Assembly (NCBI GenBank): GCA_964431365.1
Contig: CAYSJJ010000020.1
Coordinates: 1-56,312 of the forward strand
Origin: Geomobilibacter sp964431365
Lineage (GTDB): Bacteria > Desulfobacterota > Desulfuromonadia > Geobacterales > DSM-12255
DNA: 56,312 bases
Reading direction: 5' to 3'
Positions 33,173 to 42,300 of the stretch are shown one piece after another. Position numbers and translations under genes: made by a program. The notes under the pieces are model-generated. The model did no database searches, was not told where the DNA came from, and worked only from the letters and a program-made list of their open reading frames with translations. Position 1 is the first letter of the stretch, and each line of letters starts with the position of its first letter.

Positions 33173-34831
33173 ATCAAACAACTCCACGGCAACCTTACCG
33201 GCCTCAAACCGAGCCAGATCAAGTCGCTTGAGCGGCTCTTCCGACGCCGCGTCCCCACGGCCGATGTCGTCACCCTGGAACTGGCCCGGGCACTCCTTGC
33301 CATCTCCCTGGAAATCGGCCGCCAGGTCGGCCTCCTGGTGAACCGGGTGGGGGAAGTGGAGTACGTCATTGTCGGGGACGAGCGGAGCATCTTCATCCCC
33401 GATCTCCCCGATTACCCCCTGGGGAAAAAACTGCTGCGCGGCCTTCGGCTCCTTCACACCCACCTGAAGGGGGAGGCCCTGAACGATGATGACCTGACCG
33501 ACCTGGCACTGCTCCGCTTCGACCTGCTGGCCGCCATCAGCACCCCTGCCCCGGACCTTCCGCCGGTCATCCAGCTCGCCCACCTGATCGTGCCGGGGAG
33601 CGGCCCCCACCCGTATCGGGTGGAGCCGATGACCCCCCTGGCGCGCCTCAAGCTCAACCTGACGGAGTTCCTGGAAAATCTGGAAAAGGAGCTGGCGAGC
33701 GGCACATCGGCCAGCAGGGAGATTGCCGGCAGCGAGGAGCGGGGGATACTGATCTCCGTTACCCGCCAGTCCCATGAAGAGGCGGTCGACTCCATCGAGG
33801 AGCTGAAGGAGCTGGCCCGCACCGCCAATGTGGCGGTCCTGGACACCGTCATCCAGCACCCCCGCCAGTTCAGCCCGCGCTACCTCATGGGAGAGGGGAA
33901 GATGCGGGACGTGGTGATCCGGGCGTTGCAGCTCGGCGCGACCATGCTCATCTTCGACCAGGAGCTCACCCCGGCCCAGGTCCGTTCCATCTCGGAAATG
34001 ACCGAACTGAAGGTCATCGACCGGAGCCAGCTGATCCTCGACATCTTTGCCCGTCGCGCCACCACCCAGGACGGCAAGGTCCAGGTGGAGTTGGCCCAGC
34101 TGAAATACCTCCTGCCGCGTCTCACCGGACGCGGGGTCCAGATGTCCCGCCTCATGGGGGGAATCGGCGGCCGCGGCCCGGGCGAAACCAAGCTGGAGAT
34201 GGACCGGCGGCGGATACGGGACCGGATCGCCCGCCTGGAAAAGGACCTGAAGGAACTATCTCGCGGCCGTTACCAGCGCCGCCAGCGGCGGATCAAGGCC
34301 GGCATCCCCATCGTCTCCATTGTCGGCTACACCAATGCCGGAAAGTCCACCCTCCTCAATGCACTGACCGAGAGCGAAGTCTTTACCGAGAACCTCCTCT
34401 TCGCCACCCTGGACACCTCCACCCGCCGGCTCCGCTTCCCGAGGGAGCGCGAGGTGATCATCACCGACACGGTCGGGTTTATCCGTTCCCTCCCCAAGTC
34501 CCTTCTGGGAGCCTTCAAGGCGACACTGGAGGAACTGAAGGACGCCGACCTCCTCCTCCACCTGGTGGACTGCGCCAATCCGCGTTTCACCGAGCAGGTC
34601 GCCCAGGTGGAGACCATTCTCACCGAACTGGAACTGGCCGACAAACCGCGGCTCCTGGTATTCAACAAGGCCGACCTTCTCCAGGAGATGAAGAAGCTCT
34701 ACCCGCTGGCTGCCATGAAGGTGCGTCAGACGGCCCGCCAGAGCGGGGCCATCCTGGTCGCGGCCAGCGACCGGGAGAGTCTGGGACCGCTTCTTACTGA
34801 AATGGAACGGCGGTTCTGGCCGCGAAAATAG
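33173..34831 (+). CDS. hflX: GTPase HflX, long form; start codon apparently ATC
   Basis: A ribosome-associated GTPase involved in ribosome splitting and stress recovery. The G-domain shows G1 GYTNAGKST (about residue 385), DTVGFIRSLP (G3) and FNKADLL (G4). The HflX-specific GGIGGRGPGETKLE lies just before it. Coding similarity continues upstream of the first GTG (33338) through HGNLTGLKPSQIKSLERLFRRR, a block I recognise from long HflX proteins, back to 33173, where the codon is ATC preceded by AGGGG at 7 nt. A stop codon (TAG, 33161) closes the frame and no ATG, GTG or TTG lies between. Starting at 33173 gives 552 aa; starting at GTG 33338 gives 497 aa and loses a conserved region. Confidence 0.88.
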   Translation: MKQLHGNLTGLKPSQIKSLERLFRRRVPTADVVTLELARALLAISLEIGRQVGLLVNRVGEVEYVIVGDERSIFIPDLPDYPLGKKLLRGLRLLHTHLKGEALNDDDLTDLALLRFDLLAAISTPAPDLPPVIQLAHLIVPGSGPHPYRVEPMTPLARLKLNLTEFLENLEKELASGTSASREIAGSEERGILISVTRQSHEEAVDSIEELKELARTANVAVLDTVIQHPRQFSPRYLMGEGKMRDVVIRALQLGATMLIFDQELTPAQVRSISEMTELKVIDRSQLILDIFARRATTQDGKVQVELAQLKYLLPRLTGRGVQMSRLMGGIGGRGPGETKLEMDRRRIRDRIARLEKDLKELSRGRYQRRQRRIKAGIPIVSIVGYTNAGKSTLLNALTESEVFTENLLFATLDTSTRRLRFPREREVIITDTVGFIRSLPKSLLGAFKATLEELKDADLLLHLVDCANPRFTEQVAQVETILTELELADKPRLLVFNKADLLQEMKKLYPLAAMKVRQTARQSGAILVAASDRESLGPLLTEMERRFWPRK

Positions 34832-34832
34832 C

Positions 34833-34933
34833 GGTTGCTGAAAACGAAGTTTCAGCGCAGCTAAAAATAGCCATCTCGCCGCCTCCTTCGAGGCCTGCTG
34901 CGGGTGCGACGATCTGACCATTTTTGAGCAACC
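34833..34933 (+). repeat. Stop-codon-proximal structured repeat, copy D (short core)
   Basis: This 101-nt element begins 1 nt after the hflX stop codon. In the orientation of the upstream gene it reads GGTTGCTG...CATCTCGCCGCC...CGGGTGCGACGATCTG...GAGCAACC, matching the arms of copy A. The central GGCGTAGC hairpin is absent and a small inner hairpin (GCTGAAA/TTTCAGC) is added. It ends 32 nt before the phoB start. Confidence 0.75.
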
Positions 34934-34965
34934 TTACCTTTCTACATGGAAAAGGATCCACCCCA

Positions 34966-35649
34966 TTGCAGCGAATCCTGATCATCGAAGACGAACATGA
35001 CCTGGCCGCGCTGATCGCCTTCAATCTCCAGGGGGAGGGATATGCCGTCACGGTTGCGCACGACGGCAGTGAAGGGCTGGAAAGCGCCCTGGAAGCGCCG
35101 CCGGATCTGATCATCCTCGATCTGATGCTCCCCTCCATCCTGGGAACCGAGGTCTGCAAGCGGCTCAAGAGCAAGGCTGCCACGGCCGGGGTGCCGGTCA
35201 TCATGCTGACCGCCAAAGGGGAGGAGATCGACCGGGTGGTCGGCTTCGAGGTCGGGGCGGACGACTACGTGGTGAAACCATTTTCGGTGCGGGAGTTGCT
35301 GCTGCGGGTCCGGGCGATCCTTCGCCGGGCAGGCGGACCGTCGCCGACCGGGACGTTCCTCACGATCGGCGACCTCGCCATCGACACCGACCGGCACCAG
35401 GTGACCGTGGCGGGCGAAGAGGTCGTCCTGACCACCACCGAGTTCAAACTCCTGCATATCCTGGCCGAGCGGCGCGGACGGCTCCAGAGCAGGGACACGC
35501 TGCTGAGGGACGTCTGGGGCTACAACTACGTGGGAGACACCCGCACCGTCGACACCCATGTGACCCGGCTCCGCACCAAGCTCGGAACGAGCGGCGAGAT
35601 GATCAGGACCGTCCGCGGATTCGGCTACAAGTTGGAGGAAGAGGCATGA
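34966..35649 (+). CDS. phoB: Phosphate-regulon-type response regulator (OmpR/PhoB family)
   Basis: This 227-aa DNA-binding response regulator has a receiver domain with the acidic pair in IIEDEHDL, phosphoacceptor D52 in LIILDLMLP and the conserved lysine in VVKPFS (about 104). The OmpR/PhoB winged helix holds LTTTEFKLLHILAERRGRLQSRDTLL and the RTVDTHVTRLRTKLG recognition region. I start it at TTG 34966-34968 with AAAGGA about 8 nt upstream, which fits the usual PhoB N-terminus; an earlier in-frame TTG at 34924 lies inside repeat copy D. It is followed 16 nt later by the cognate kinase. No pst or phoU gene is visible, so phosphate specificity is inferred from similarity. Confidence 0.88.
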   Translation: MQRILIIEDEHDLAALIAFNLQGEGYAVTVAHDGSEGLESALEAPPDLIILDLMLPSILGTEVCKRLKSKAATAGVPVIMLTAKGEEIDRVVGFEVGADDYVVKPFSVRELLLRVRAILRRAGGPSPTGTFLTIGDLAIDTDRHQVTVAGEEVVLTTTEFKLLHILAERRGRLQSRDTLLRDVWGYNYVGDTRTVDTHVTRLRTKLGTSGEMIRTVRGFGYKLEEEA

Positions 35650-35665
35650 ACCGTTACGCAGCAAC

Positions 35666-37444
35666 GTGCCGACGCCTGTGAAAATCACCATGCGCGGCAA
35701 GCTGATGGGGTCGTACCTGCTCGTCATACTGGTGATGGGCGGGACCCTGTACGCCTACCTGAACCATACCCTTGAGCGCCATCTCGTGGGGAGCATCCGG
35801 GGGAACCTGATGAGCGAGGCACATCTCGCCGCCCTCATGGCCTCACGGGAGATCAGCACCCTCCGGGAGGATGCGCCGCGGGTCGCCGCCGACATGGGGC
35901 GCAACATCAGCGCCCGGGCCACCATCATACTCGAAAGCGGCGAGGTAGTCGGCGACTCCGAGCTGAAGCGGGAAGATCTGGCCTCACTGGAAAACCACCG
36001 GAACCGCCCGGAGGTACAGGCGGCACTCCGGAGCGGAACCGGCGAAGCCATCCGCTACTCGTCCACGCTGCGCACCGACATGCTCTACGTGGCTCTCCCC
36101 TTTACCGGCAACTCCGGCGACAAGGGGATCGTCCGGCTGGCCCTCCCCTTGTCCGCCGTGGCAAAGACCATGTCCAGCCTGCATACCAGCCTGGGGATCG
36201 CCCTCTCCATTGCAGCGCTCCTCTCCCTGCTCCTGAGCTACCTCCTCTCCAACGTCACCTCCCGGACCCTTCGGACGTTGGCAGCCAGCGCCGCCCGTTT
36301 CGGCAACGGCGATTTCCGTCGGCCGCTGCCGGTAACGGGCAGCGACGAACTGGGGGAACTTGGTCGGGTCATGAACGAGATGGCGGAGCGTCTGGAAGGC
36401 CAAATGCAGCGGCTCTCGGCTGAGCGGAACCAGCTGGACGCCATCCTGCGCGGCATGGGCGAGGGGCTCCTGGTCATCGATGCCGAAGGGACGGTCACGC
36501 TGGTCAACCCGGCCTTCCGCACCCTGTTCTCCCTGCCGGCCGACGTTACGGGAGCGCCGCTCGTACACATCACCCGCCATCCGGCCTTGCACGATACCTA
36601 CCGGTCCGTGGTGACCGATCACGCGGAGCAGTGGCAGGAGATCACCCTCTCCGGAGAAGGCGAGAAAACCATCCTGACCCACTGGGTCCCGCTTCTGGAT
36701 AACGAAACCAAGGGTGGCGTGGTGGCGGTCTTCCACGACATCAGCGACCTGAAACGGCTGGAGCGGATTCGCAAGGACTTTGTGGCCAACGTCTCCCACG
36801 AGCTCCGGACGCCGGTCACGGTCATCAAGGGGTATGCCGAGACCCTCCGGAAGAGCGGGGTCGGGACCTCTCCCGAGACCGTGGAACGCTTTCTGACCGT
36901 CATCCAGGCCCATGCCGACCGCCTGGCGAGCCTGATCGGCGACCTCCTCACCCTCTCGGAGCTTGAGTCGGCCGGCTACACCCTGGCGCTTCACCCGGTA
37001 GCACTGCAGGACGTGGCCGCAACGGCCCGAACCCTTTTGGAGCACAAAGCGGCCGAGAAGGAAATCACGGTCACCATCGGCAATCTGTCGGGGCTACAGG
37101 TGCTGGCCGATGTCGGCCGACTGGAGCAGATACTGGTCAATCTCCTGGACAATGCCGTGAAATATACCCCTCGGGGGGGAGCGGTCGACATCGTTGCCGT
37201 GGAGAAGGGGGATGACGTGGAGGTAGCTGTCGGGGATACCGGACCGGGAATCCCGCCACAGGACCTCCCGCGCATTTTCGAGCGCTTCTACCGGGTGGAC
37301 TCGGCCCGTAGCCGTCAGGAGGGGGGGACCGGCCTCGGTCTCGCCATCGTCAAGCATATCGTGCAGCTCCATGGTGGCGCCGTCCGCGTCGACAGCCTCC
37401 CGGGCAAGGGGACGACTTTTTCCTTTACCCTCAGGAAGGCATAG
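35666..37444 (+). CDS. phoR: Phosphate-regulon-type sensor histidine kinase
   Basis: An inner-membrane kinase of 592 aa from GTG 35666; an ATG at 35690 is an alternative. Layout: TM1 (about 14-32), a periplasmic region of about 140 residues, TM2 (about 175-197), HAMP, PAS (AILRGMGEGLLVIDAEGTV) and the HisKA phosphoacceptor H378 in FVANVSHELRTP. The HATPase domain has an N box (LVNLLDNAVKYTP), G1 (VGDTGPGIPP), F box and G2 (GGTGLGLAI). The periplasmic domain is larger than in E. coli PhoR, as in Gram-positive and deltaproteobacterial homologues. It probably phosphorylates the adjacent PhoB-type regulator. Confidence 0.9.
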   Translation: MPTPVKITMRGKLMGSYLLVILVMGGTLYAYLNHTLERHLVGSIRGNLMSEAHLAALMASREISTLREDAPRVAADMGRNISARATIILESGEVVGDSELKREDLASLENHRNRPEVQAALRSGTGEAIRYSSTLRTDMLYVALPFTGNSGDKGIVRLALPLSAVAKTMSSLHTSLGIALSIAALLSLLLSYLLSNVTSRTLRTLAASAARFGNGDFRRPLPVTGSDELGELGRVMNEMAERLEGQMQRLSAERNQLDAILRGMGEGLLVIDAEGTVTLVNPAFRTLFSLPADVTGAPLVHITRHPALHDTYRSVVTDHAEQWQEITLSGEGEKTILTHWVPLLDNETKGGVVAVFHDISDLKRLERIRKDFVANVSHELRTPVTVIKGYAETLRKSGVGTSPETVERFLTVIQAHADRLASLIGDLLTLSELESAGYTLALHPVALQDVAATARTLLEHKAAEKEITVTIGNLSGLQVLADVGRLEQILVNLLDNAVKYTPRGGAVDIVAVEKGDDVEVAVGDTGPGIPPQDLPRIFERFYRVDSARSRQEGGTGLGLAIVKHIVQLHGGAVRVDSLPGKGTTFSFTLRKA

Positions 37445-37587
37445 CAACGAAACGACTCCCCGCATCATACGCACGACATCTCCCACTCCGCCCCCCGCGG
37501 CCGCAGACCGTCCTGAGACAAAACTCATTTCAAGGGGTGCGGAGATGCTCCGATAACTAGTACAAAACCCATTACTGGATTCTCCCC

Positions 37588-38850
37588 ATGAACCTGCAGA
37601 AAATAGTCTGGAAACCGTTGTATGACGCCTGGAAACTCTTCCGCCGCTACTGGTTGCGGCTTGCAGTCATCTTCGTCATCATCCCCGCGATCCTGATCGC
37701 CACCCTCGTCCGCTTTTCCATCGAAGGGGTCTTCGACGGCATCTACCTGCTCAAGGGAACCGGCAGGGCACTGCTGGAGGTGAAGGACGAGATATTCCTC
37801 GGCGAATACGAACGGCTGATCGCCAAGATCGAGTACGAACCGCTCCTGAACATGCTTCGCCCGGCATCAGACGAGCAGGACCACGAAGCCCATGCCCATA
37901 TAACGTACCGCTGGAACGAACGCCAGGGGCGTGGCTTCATCCAGAGTCGCGACCCGGACGGCAGTCAGTTCATCACCTGTTTCGGCCGCTTCGTCGACTC
38001 CAACGGGAAATCGCCCCAGGGGCTCTTTATGGGTGGCGGACTCCCCTACTCCCGCTACGCCCATGAAACCGTCCAGATGAATGAGACCGGCATGGCGTAC
38101 TTCGACAGCCGGGAATGGTTCCATCTCTGGTGCAACGCCAATGAAGGGATTGCCGGCGCGAACTCGCCGGACAAATTGGTCTACCCGTCGGATTGGGAGT
38201 TCCTGGGGAGCCGCGTCCCGTTCGCCACCAACCATGAACTGATCATCCACAGCCGTCACCGGGCGATTGTGGACCAAGTCCCGTTCAGGATCGACCGCTA
38301 TGCCCTCTACCGGGCAGGTGAACCGTACCTGGTGCTGGCCATCAGGATCACCAACGTGGGACAGCAGCCTGCGGGATATTTCTATGTCTACGGCGATGAA
38401 CCATGGGTGGGGGATTACGGCACATCCATCGGCAACGTCGGCTGGACGAAGGACCGGCTACTGTTCTACGAGGCGCTGATCGACCCGAAGGAGAACTCCT
38501 TTGTGGGGATGTACGACTATGGCAACCGGGCCATCAACGAAAAGAAGGAACGCTTCTCGCGCATGGCCAACTTCATCGAGTGGATCGGCATGGTGAGGCC
38601 CCAACTGGTCTACGTTTCAAACAAGGAGGGGAAGATATCCGACGAATCCCAGCATATCCCGCTGGACAGCCCGAACAACCGGGTGCTGTTCCTTCAGTGG
38701 GGCCCGCGGCTGCTGACCCCCGGCCAGTCGGATCTGCTGATCATGGCCATCGGCATGGCCGGACATGACCCCAAATCAGACATTCCGGTGAAGCCGGAAA
38801 TCACCATCGACTGGGATGACCTGAATTTCGTGCTGACCAATGAAGAATAG
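37588..38850 (+). CDS. Uncharacterised membrane-anchored protein
   Basis: The 420-aa product begins with a basic, aromatic N-terminus and one strong transmembrane helix (about residues 24-43, LRLAVIFVIIPAILIATLV). A large soluble, probably periplasmic, domain follows. It contains a helical FLGEYERLIAKIEYEPLLNML near 70-90, then a mixed beta-rich region with many aromatic residues (FHLWCNANEGI, GYFYVYGDEPWVGDYG). I recognise no enzyme family or heme motif. It lies 143 nt after phoR with no strong terminator between, and ends 452 nt before the convergent cytochrome operon. A role in surface or envelope function is only a guess. Confidence 0.75.
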   Translation: MNLQKIVWKPLYDAWKLFRRYWLRLAVIFVIIPAILIATLVRFSIEGVFDGIYLLKGTGRALLEVKDEIFLGEYERLIAKIEYEPLLNMLRPASDEQDHEAHAHITYRWNERQGRGFIQSRDPDGSQFITCFGRFVDSNGKSPQGLFMGGGLPYSRYAHETVQMNETGMAYFDSREWFHLWCNANEGIAGANSPDKLVYPSDWEFLGSRVPFATNHELIIHSRHRAIVDQVPFRIDRYALYRAGEPYLVLAIRITNVGQQPAGYFYVYGDEPWVGDYGTSIGNVGWTKDRLLFYEALIDPKENSFVGMYDYGNRAINEKKERFSRMANFIEWIGMVRPQLVYVSNKEGKISDESQHIPLDSPNNRVLFLQWGPRLLTPGQSDLLIMAIGMAGHDPKSDIPVKPEITIDWDDLNFVLTNEE

Positions 38851-38885
38851 ACCTTCGCAAGCCGGCGTCGCCCTGAAGGCAATTA

Positions 38886-38928
38886 AACACGGATCAAATC
38901 TGATTACACCGGATCAACGCGGATAAAC
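38886..38928. repeat. ACGGATCAA-type dispersed repeat
   Basis: Two imperfect units of CACGGATCAAA/CCGGATCAACGCGGATAA are adjacent. A related CCGCGTCATCCGCGG stretch lies at 1740-1755 on the other strand. This seems to be another simple intergenic repeat type of this genome. Confidence 0.55.
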
Positions 38929-39092
38929 CCAAACAGAAAGTTGATCAGCACTAATCGGCAACGGAAATAGATCCCGCCTATCCCCAAGTCCATTCAATCC
39001 GCGCTCCATCGCAGCTCAGCTTGTTCACTTCCCGTGAAGTATCAAGTCGTAAAGGACTCCCCCTTCCCCTTCTCTTTTTTCATGCTCTTGAC

Positions 39093-39118
39093 AAAAAAGT
39101 GGGCAGCCGAAGCTGCCC
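39093..39118 (-). terminator. Rho-independent terminator with UUCG tetraloop (minus strand)
   Basis: On the minus strand GGGCAGC, TTCG, GCTGCCC (39101-39118) is followed by ACTTTTTTG. This is a textbook stem, tetraloop and U-tract. It lies 185 nt beyond the cytochrome stop codon and past another hairpin, so it may end read-through of the cytochrome mRNA or a separate small RNA. Confidence 0.8.
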
Positions 39119-39248
39119 AAAGGTGAGGGTGAGGTCACACCCGTCGTAAATTCTCTAATTCTCTTTAGAGCCGTCTGGAGATCAGCAGCCTGCCGGTGGC
39201 CGTCGCTGCAAATCCCTCCACATCTTCACTATTCCGTGGTGCCAGCAA

Positions 39249-39279
39249 CAAAATCCCCACCCGCACGGGCGGGGCTTTT
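39249..39279. terminator. Bidirectional terminator after the cytochrome operon
   Basis: CCCC and CCC (39255-39262) pair with GGG and GGGG (39267-39274) around GCAC with one A/C mismatch, flanked by AAAA and TTTT on the two sides. It lies 24 nt beyond the stop codon of the last cytochrome gene. Confidence 0.7.
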
Positions 39280-39302
39280 GTCAGTTCATCGTATTCATCA
39301 GG

Positions 39303-42300
39303 CTAGTACCAGCCCCCCGGAGTATAGGAGCCATGGCTGTTGCTGCAGCCCGTTGACGCCCTGCCGCATGTTCCGGAGGTTGCGTCCGTCAACCCGCTGC
39401 CCTTGGCAGGACGCCAGTTGCCCAGGTTTGCGGTACGGATGAAGGCCCACGGTTTCGCTCCGCTGGCTGTCCAGGTGGCGCTGTCGGCCGGCGTAGTCGA
39501 ATCGGTACGCACTTGGGCCATCTGATTGAAGCCGTGGGCATCGACCCCACGCCACGGACGACTGTTGTTGAAGCTTGAATGGCAGTTGCTGCAGTTGGCA
39601 TGGCTGCTGCCGATCTGGCCACTTGTGGATGCAGCTGCCGAACCGGTGCCATGGCCACTGGTGCCCGTGCCATAGGTGTCGGCATGGCACTTGGTGCAGA
39701 GGTTAGGATGGTTGGAAAAGACGGCTGCCCTAATGGTGGTGCCGTTCCCGTGGGCGGTTACCGTGGAGGTCTGAACAGTCGCATTTCCCCACGCATCGGT
39801 CGCGCCGGCATGGCAGTCCCAGCAGGAGATAAGGAAGCCATATGCGGTCGTGGAACCGCCTACTGCAGACTTGCCGTTCCAGGGAGCCTTCATCATGCTG
39901 CCACCGGCAAAACCGTTATTCCCCTTGCCGAGTACCGGGTGGTAGGAGGCATTGCTCGTGGCAAAGGATGACGCGACGTTGACGACGTTGGAGGTGGTGT
40001 TGCCGGCTGCAACGGAGGTAGCGTTCGTACTGGTGGAAGCAACTGCCACCCCGAACGGTCGGCCAGCAGTACCTGTCGTCGGCACCTGGGCATTTACATC
40101 CAGGGCGCCGTCCGAATCGTGACATTTCAGGCAGTGATTGACCTCGACTGCCGCGATGGTAAGGAAATTGGGATCAGCCTCCAGGGTTGCGCCGAGATCC
40201 CGTGAGAACCTGCTGAAGGAGGCGTTGCCGGCTGCGGGGACGAAACTGCCCGGCGTGCCGTTGTCCCAGGTGACGTTGGCGATCTCCAGACCGGTGTCGG
40301 CGTCGCGGAGGTTGATGAACCCGTCGGCATGTTTGGTTGTTGTCTTGCCGCTGCTCTTGTCACCTTCCATGTGACAGACGATGCAGTCTGCCGCCACTAC
40401 CGTCCGACCGCCCGATGCCTTGTGCGACCAGGTGGCGGCAAACTCGGGCTGGATCGCGCGACGGCTGCCGGTATTGGCCAGCGGGCCGGCCTTGATTGCG
40501 ACAGATGAACCATGGCAGCCGACGCAGTCCATGACCGTCACACCCCACTGGGCGGTACCATGGCAGGCGACGTTGGAGCAGGTGCCGCCACCGGCGTTGT
40601 AGACATAATGGAACTGGCTGGTGCTGGAACTGACGTTGTAGAAGCCGTTGTTGTGGGCAGTCACGCCCGTGATGGTGGTGCCGGTGGTGGTAACCGAGTA
40701 GTGGCACTTGTCGCAGCCGATCTGGTGGCCGCCGGCCGCGTGGCTGTTCTTCTTGGGCGAGTTGTTGGCATAGTTCGGCGGGCTGGCATGGCAGCCTGTG
40801 CAGCCCAGCGAACCGGGGGCAGCCGTCCAGGAGACCGCCGCGTGGCTGGCAGCGGCGCCGGTGGCGATATCCGTGCCGTTGCTGTGGCACTTGGTGTTGA
40901 TGCAGCCGGTACCGGCAGTGTAGACGCCGGTGATGGTGGCATTGATGACGACCGTCTTGGTCCCGTTCGCGTGGTTGCGGGCATCGGAAATGGTCGTGTT
41001 CCCGCTGGCCGTGATGCTGTGGCAGGCGGCGCAGGTCAGCCGGCTGTTGCCGTTGTAGCCGTTGATGTGCTTGGTGTGGGCACCGGACCAGGTCGGCGAG
41101 GCGTCCCCGGCGCCGTTGTGGCATTTGTTGCAGTTCGGGCTGCTCTTTGTCGAGCCCCAGGAGAACGTGGCCGTCTTGGGCGGTCCGCCCTTGCCGTCCT
41201 GGTGACAGGCGTTCTGGCTGCAGGTGTCGCCGTTGTAGTAGTTGTACCCTGCGCCGTCAGCCGTCTGAGTCCCACCCTGGGTGTAGCCGATGGTCCCGAG
41301 GATATTGGCGGTGCCGCCGTTCTGGTGGTTGGTCTGCGTTGTGCCGTGGCAGTTCTTGCAGGCGAAGCCATAGGCGGCCGCGGTGTGCTTGTTGCTGCCG
41401 GTGTAGTGGTTGAACACCGTCGCCTGGTTGTAGTGGATGACGTGGCCGGCAGTCGTGTTCACGGAGAGCTGGCCGCTGTTGTTGCCGCCGTGGCAGCCGT
41501 CACAGGCGGAGGCCAATCCTTGATAGGCATTGCCGTCATAGGTCGTATCGGCACTGTGCGAGTGGCAGGTTGTGCAGACCTTGGTCGATTGGTGGCTGTC
41601 GGACGAGGTGGCCGTGTAGTGAACCATCTTGCTCGGGTCGTCGATCTTGTTGTCGTGGCAGACGTTGCACAGGGCGTTGTACGGTGCCGTGGTCTTGCTG
41701 AAGTTGGCGGCATTGGTCTTGGCCACGAAATTGCCGACGGTGGTCACGGTCAGGAAGGTCGGCATGCCGGTCACGCTGTCCGACCCCTTGGCCGGCTTCT
41801 TGTGGACCATGGCGATCGGCCGCTGATCGGTGTTGCTGGCCCGGTCGCCGTGGGCATCGTGGCAGTCCCAGCAGAACTGGCCGCCGGTCAGCGACGTGGA
41901 GTGCTTGCTGCCGTAGTGGTATTTGTCCACCTTGCGGGTGGCGGTCTTCAGGGTGTAGCCGGCTGCGGGTTGGACTCCGGTGGCGCCTGATGTGGCGTGG
42001 CAGACCAGGCAGACGCCGTTTTTCCCCCAGGTCTGGACCCCGGTATTGAAGTTGCGCAGCCGCAGCGGGTTGTCGGCACTTCCATGCGTCACGCTGTCGT
42101 ACTCGTGGCAGTAGAGGCAGGGGTCGCCGCCGGGGTTTGACGTGCCGTTGGCAGCAGCGGCCGAGAAGCCGGCAAAGGTGGCACCGGTCACGTCATAGGT
42201 TCCCGTCACCTTGCCATGGCCGGAGTAACGCCATTCGGTCCGGGAGATGACGGCCATGGTGCCGTTCTTGAACCCGTAGTTGACGGTGTCGTTGGTGGCG

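Larger units (their letters stand above)
38851..39302. other. 452-bp intergenic region with hairpins and a repeat, between convergent genes
   Basis: No protein gene is supported. It holds a dispersed repeat (38886-38928), a pyrimidine-rich tract near 39056-39080, and two terminator-like hairpins (39093-39118 and 39249-39279), with about 130 nt of non-repetitive sequence between the hairpins. That central stretch contains a small dyad (CTCTAATTCTCTTTAGAG) and could belong to a small RNA or to the cytochrome 3' UTR. Confidence 0.6.

Noticed and set aside
39080..39280. Cyclic-dinucleotide (GEMM-type) riboswitch near the cytochrome genes
   Set aside because: Geobacter uses these before cytochrome genes, but this region is downstream of the operon and lacks the conserved GEMM core words and tetraloop-receptor layout.
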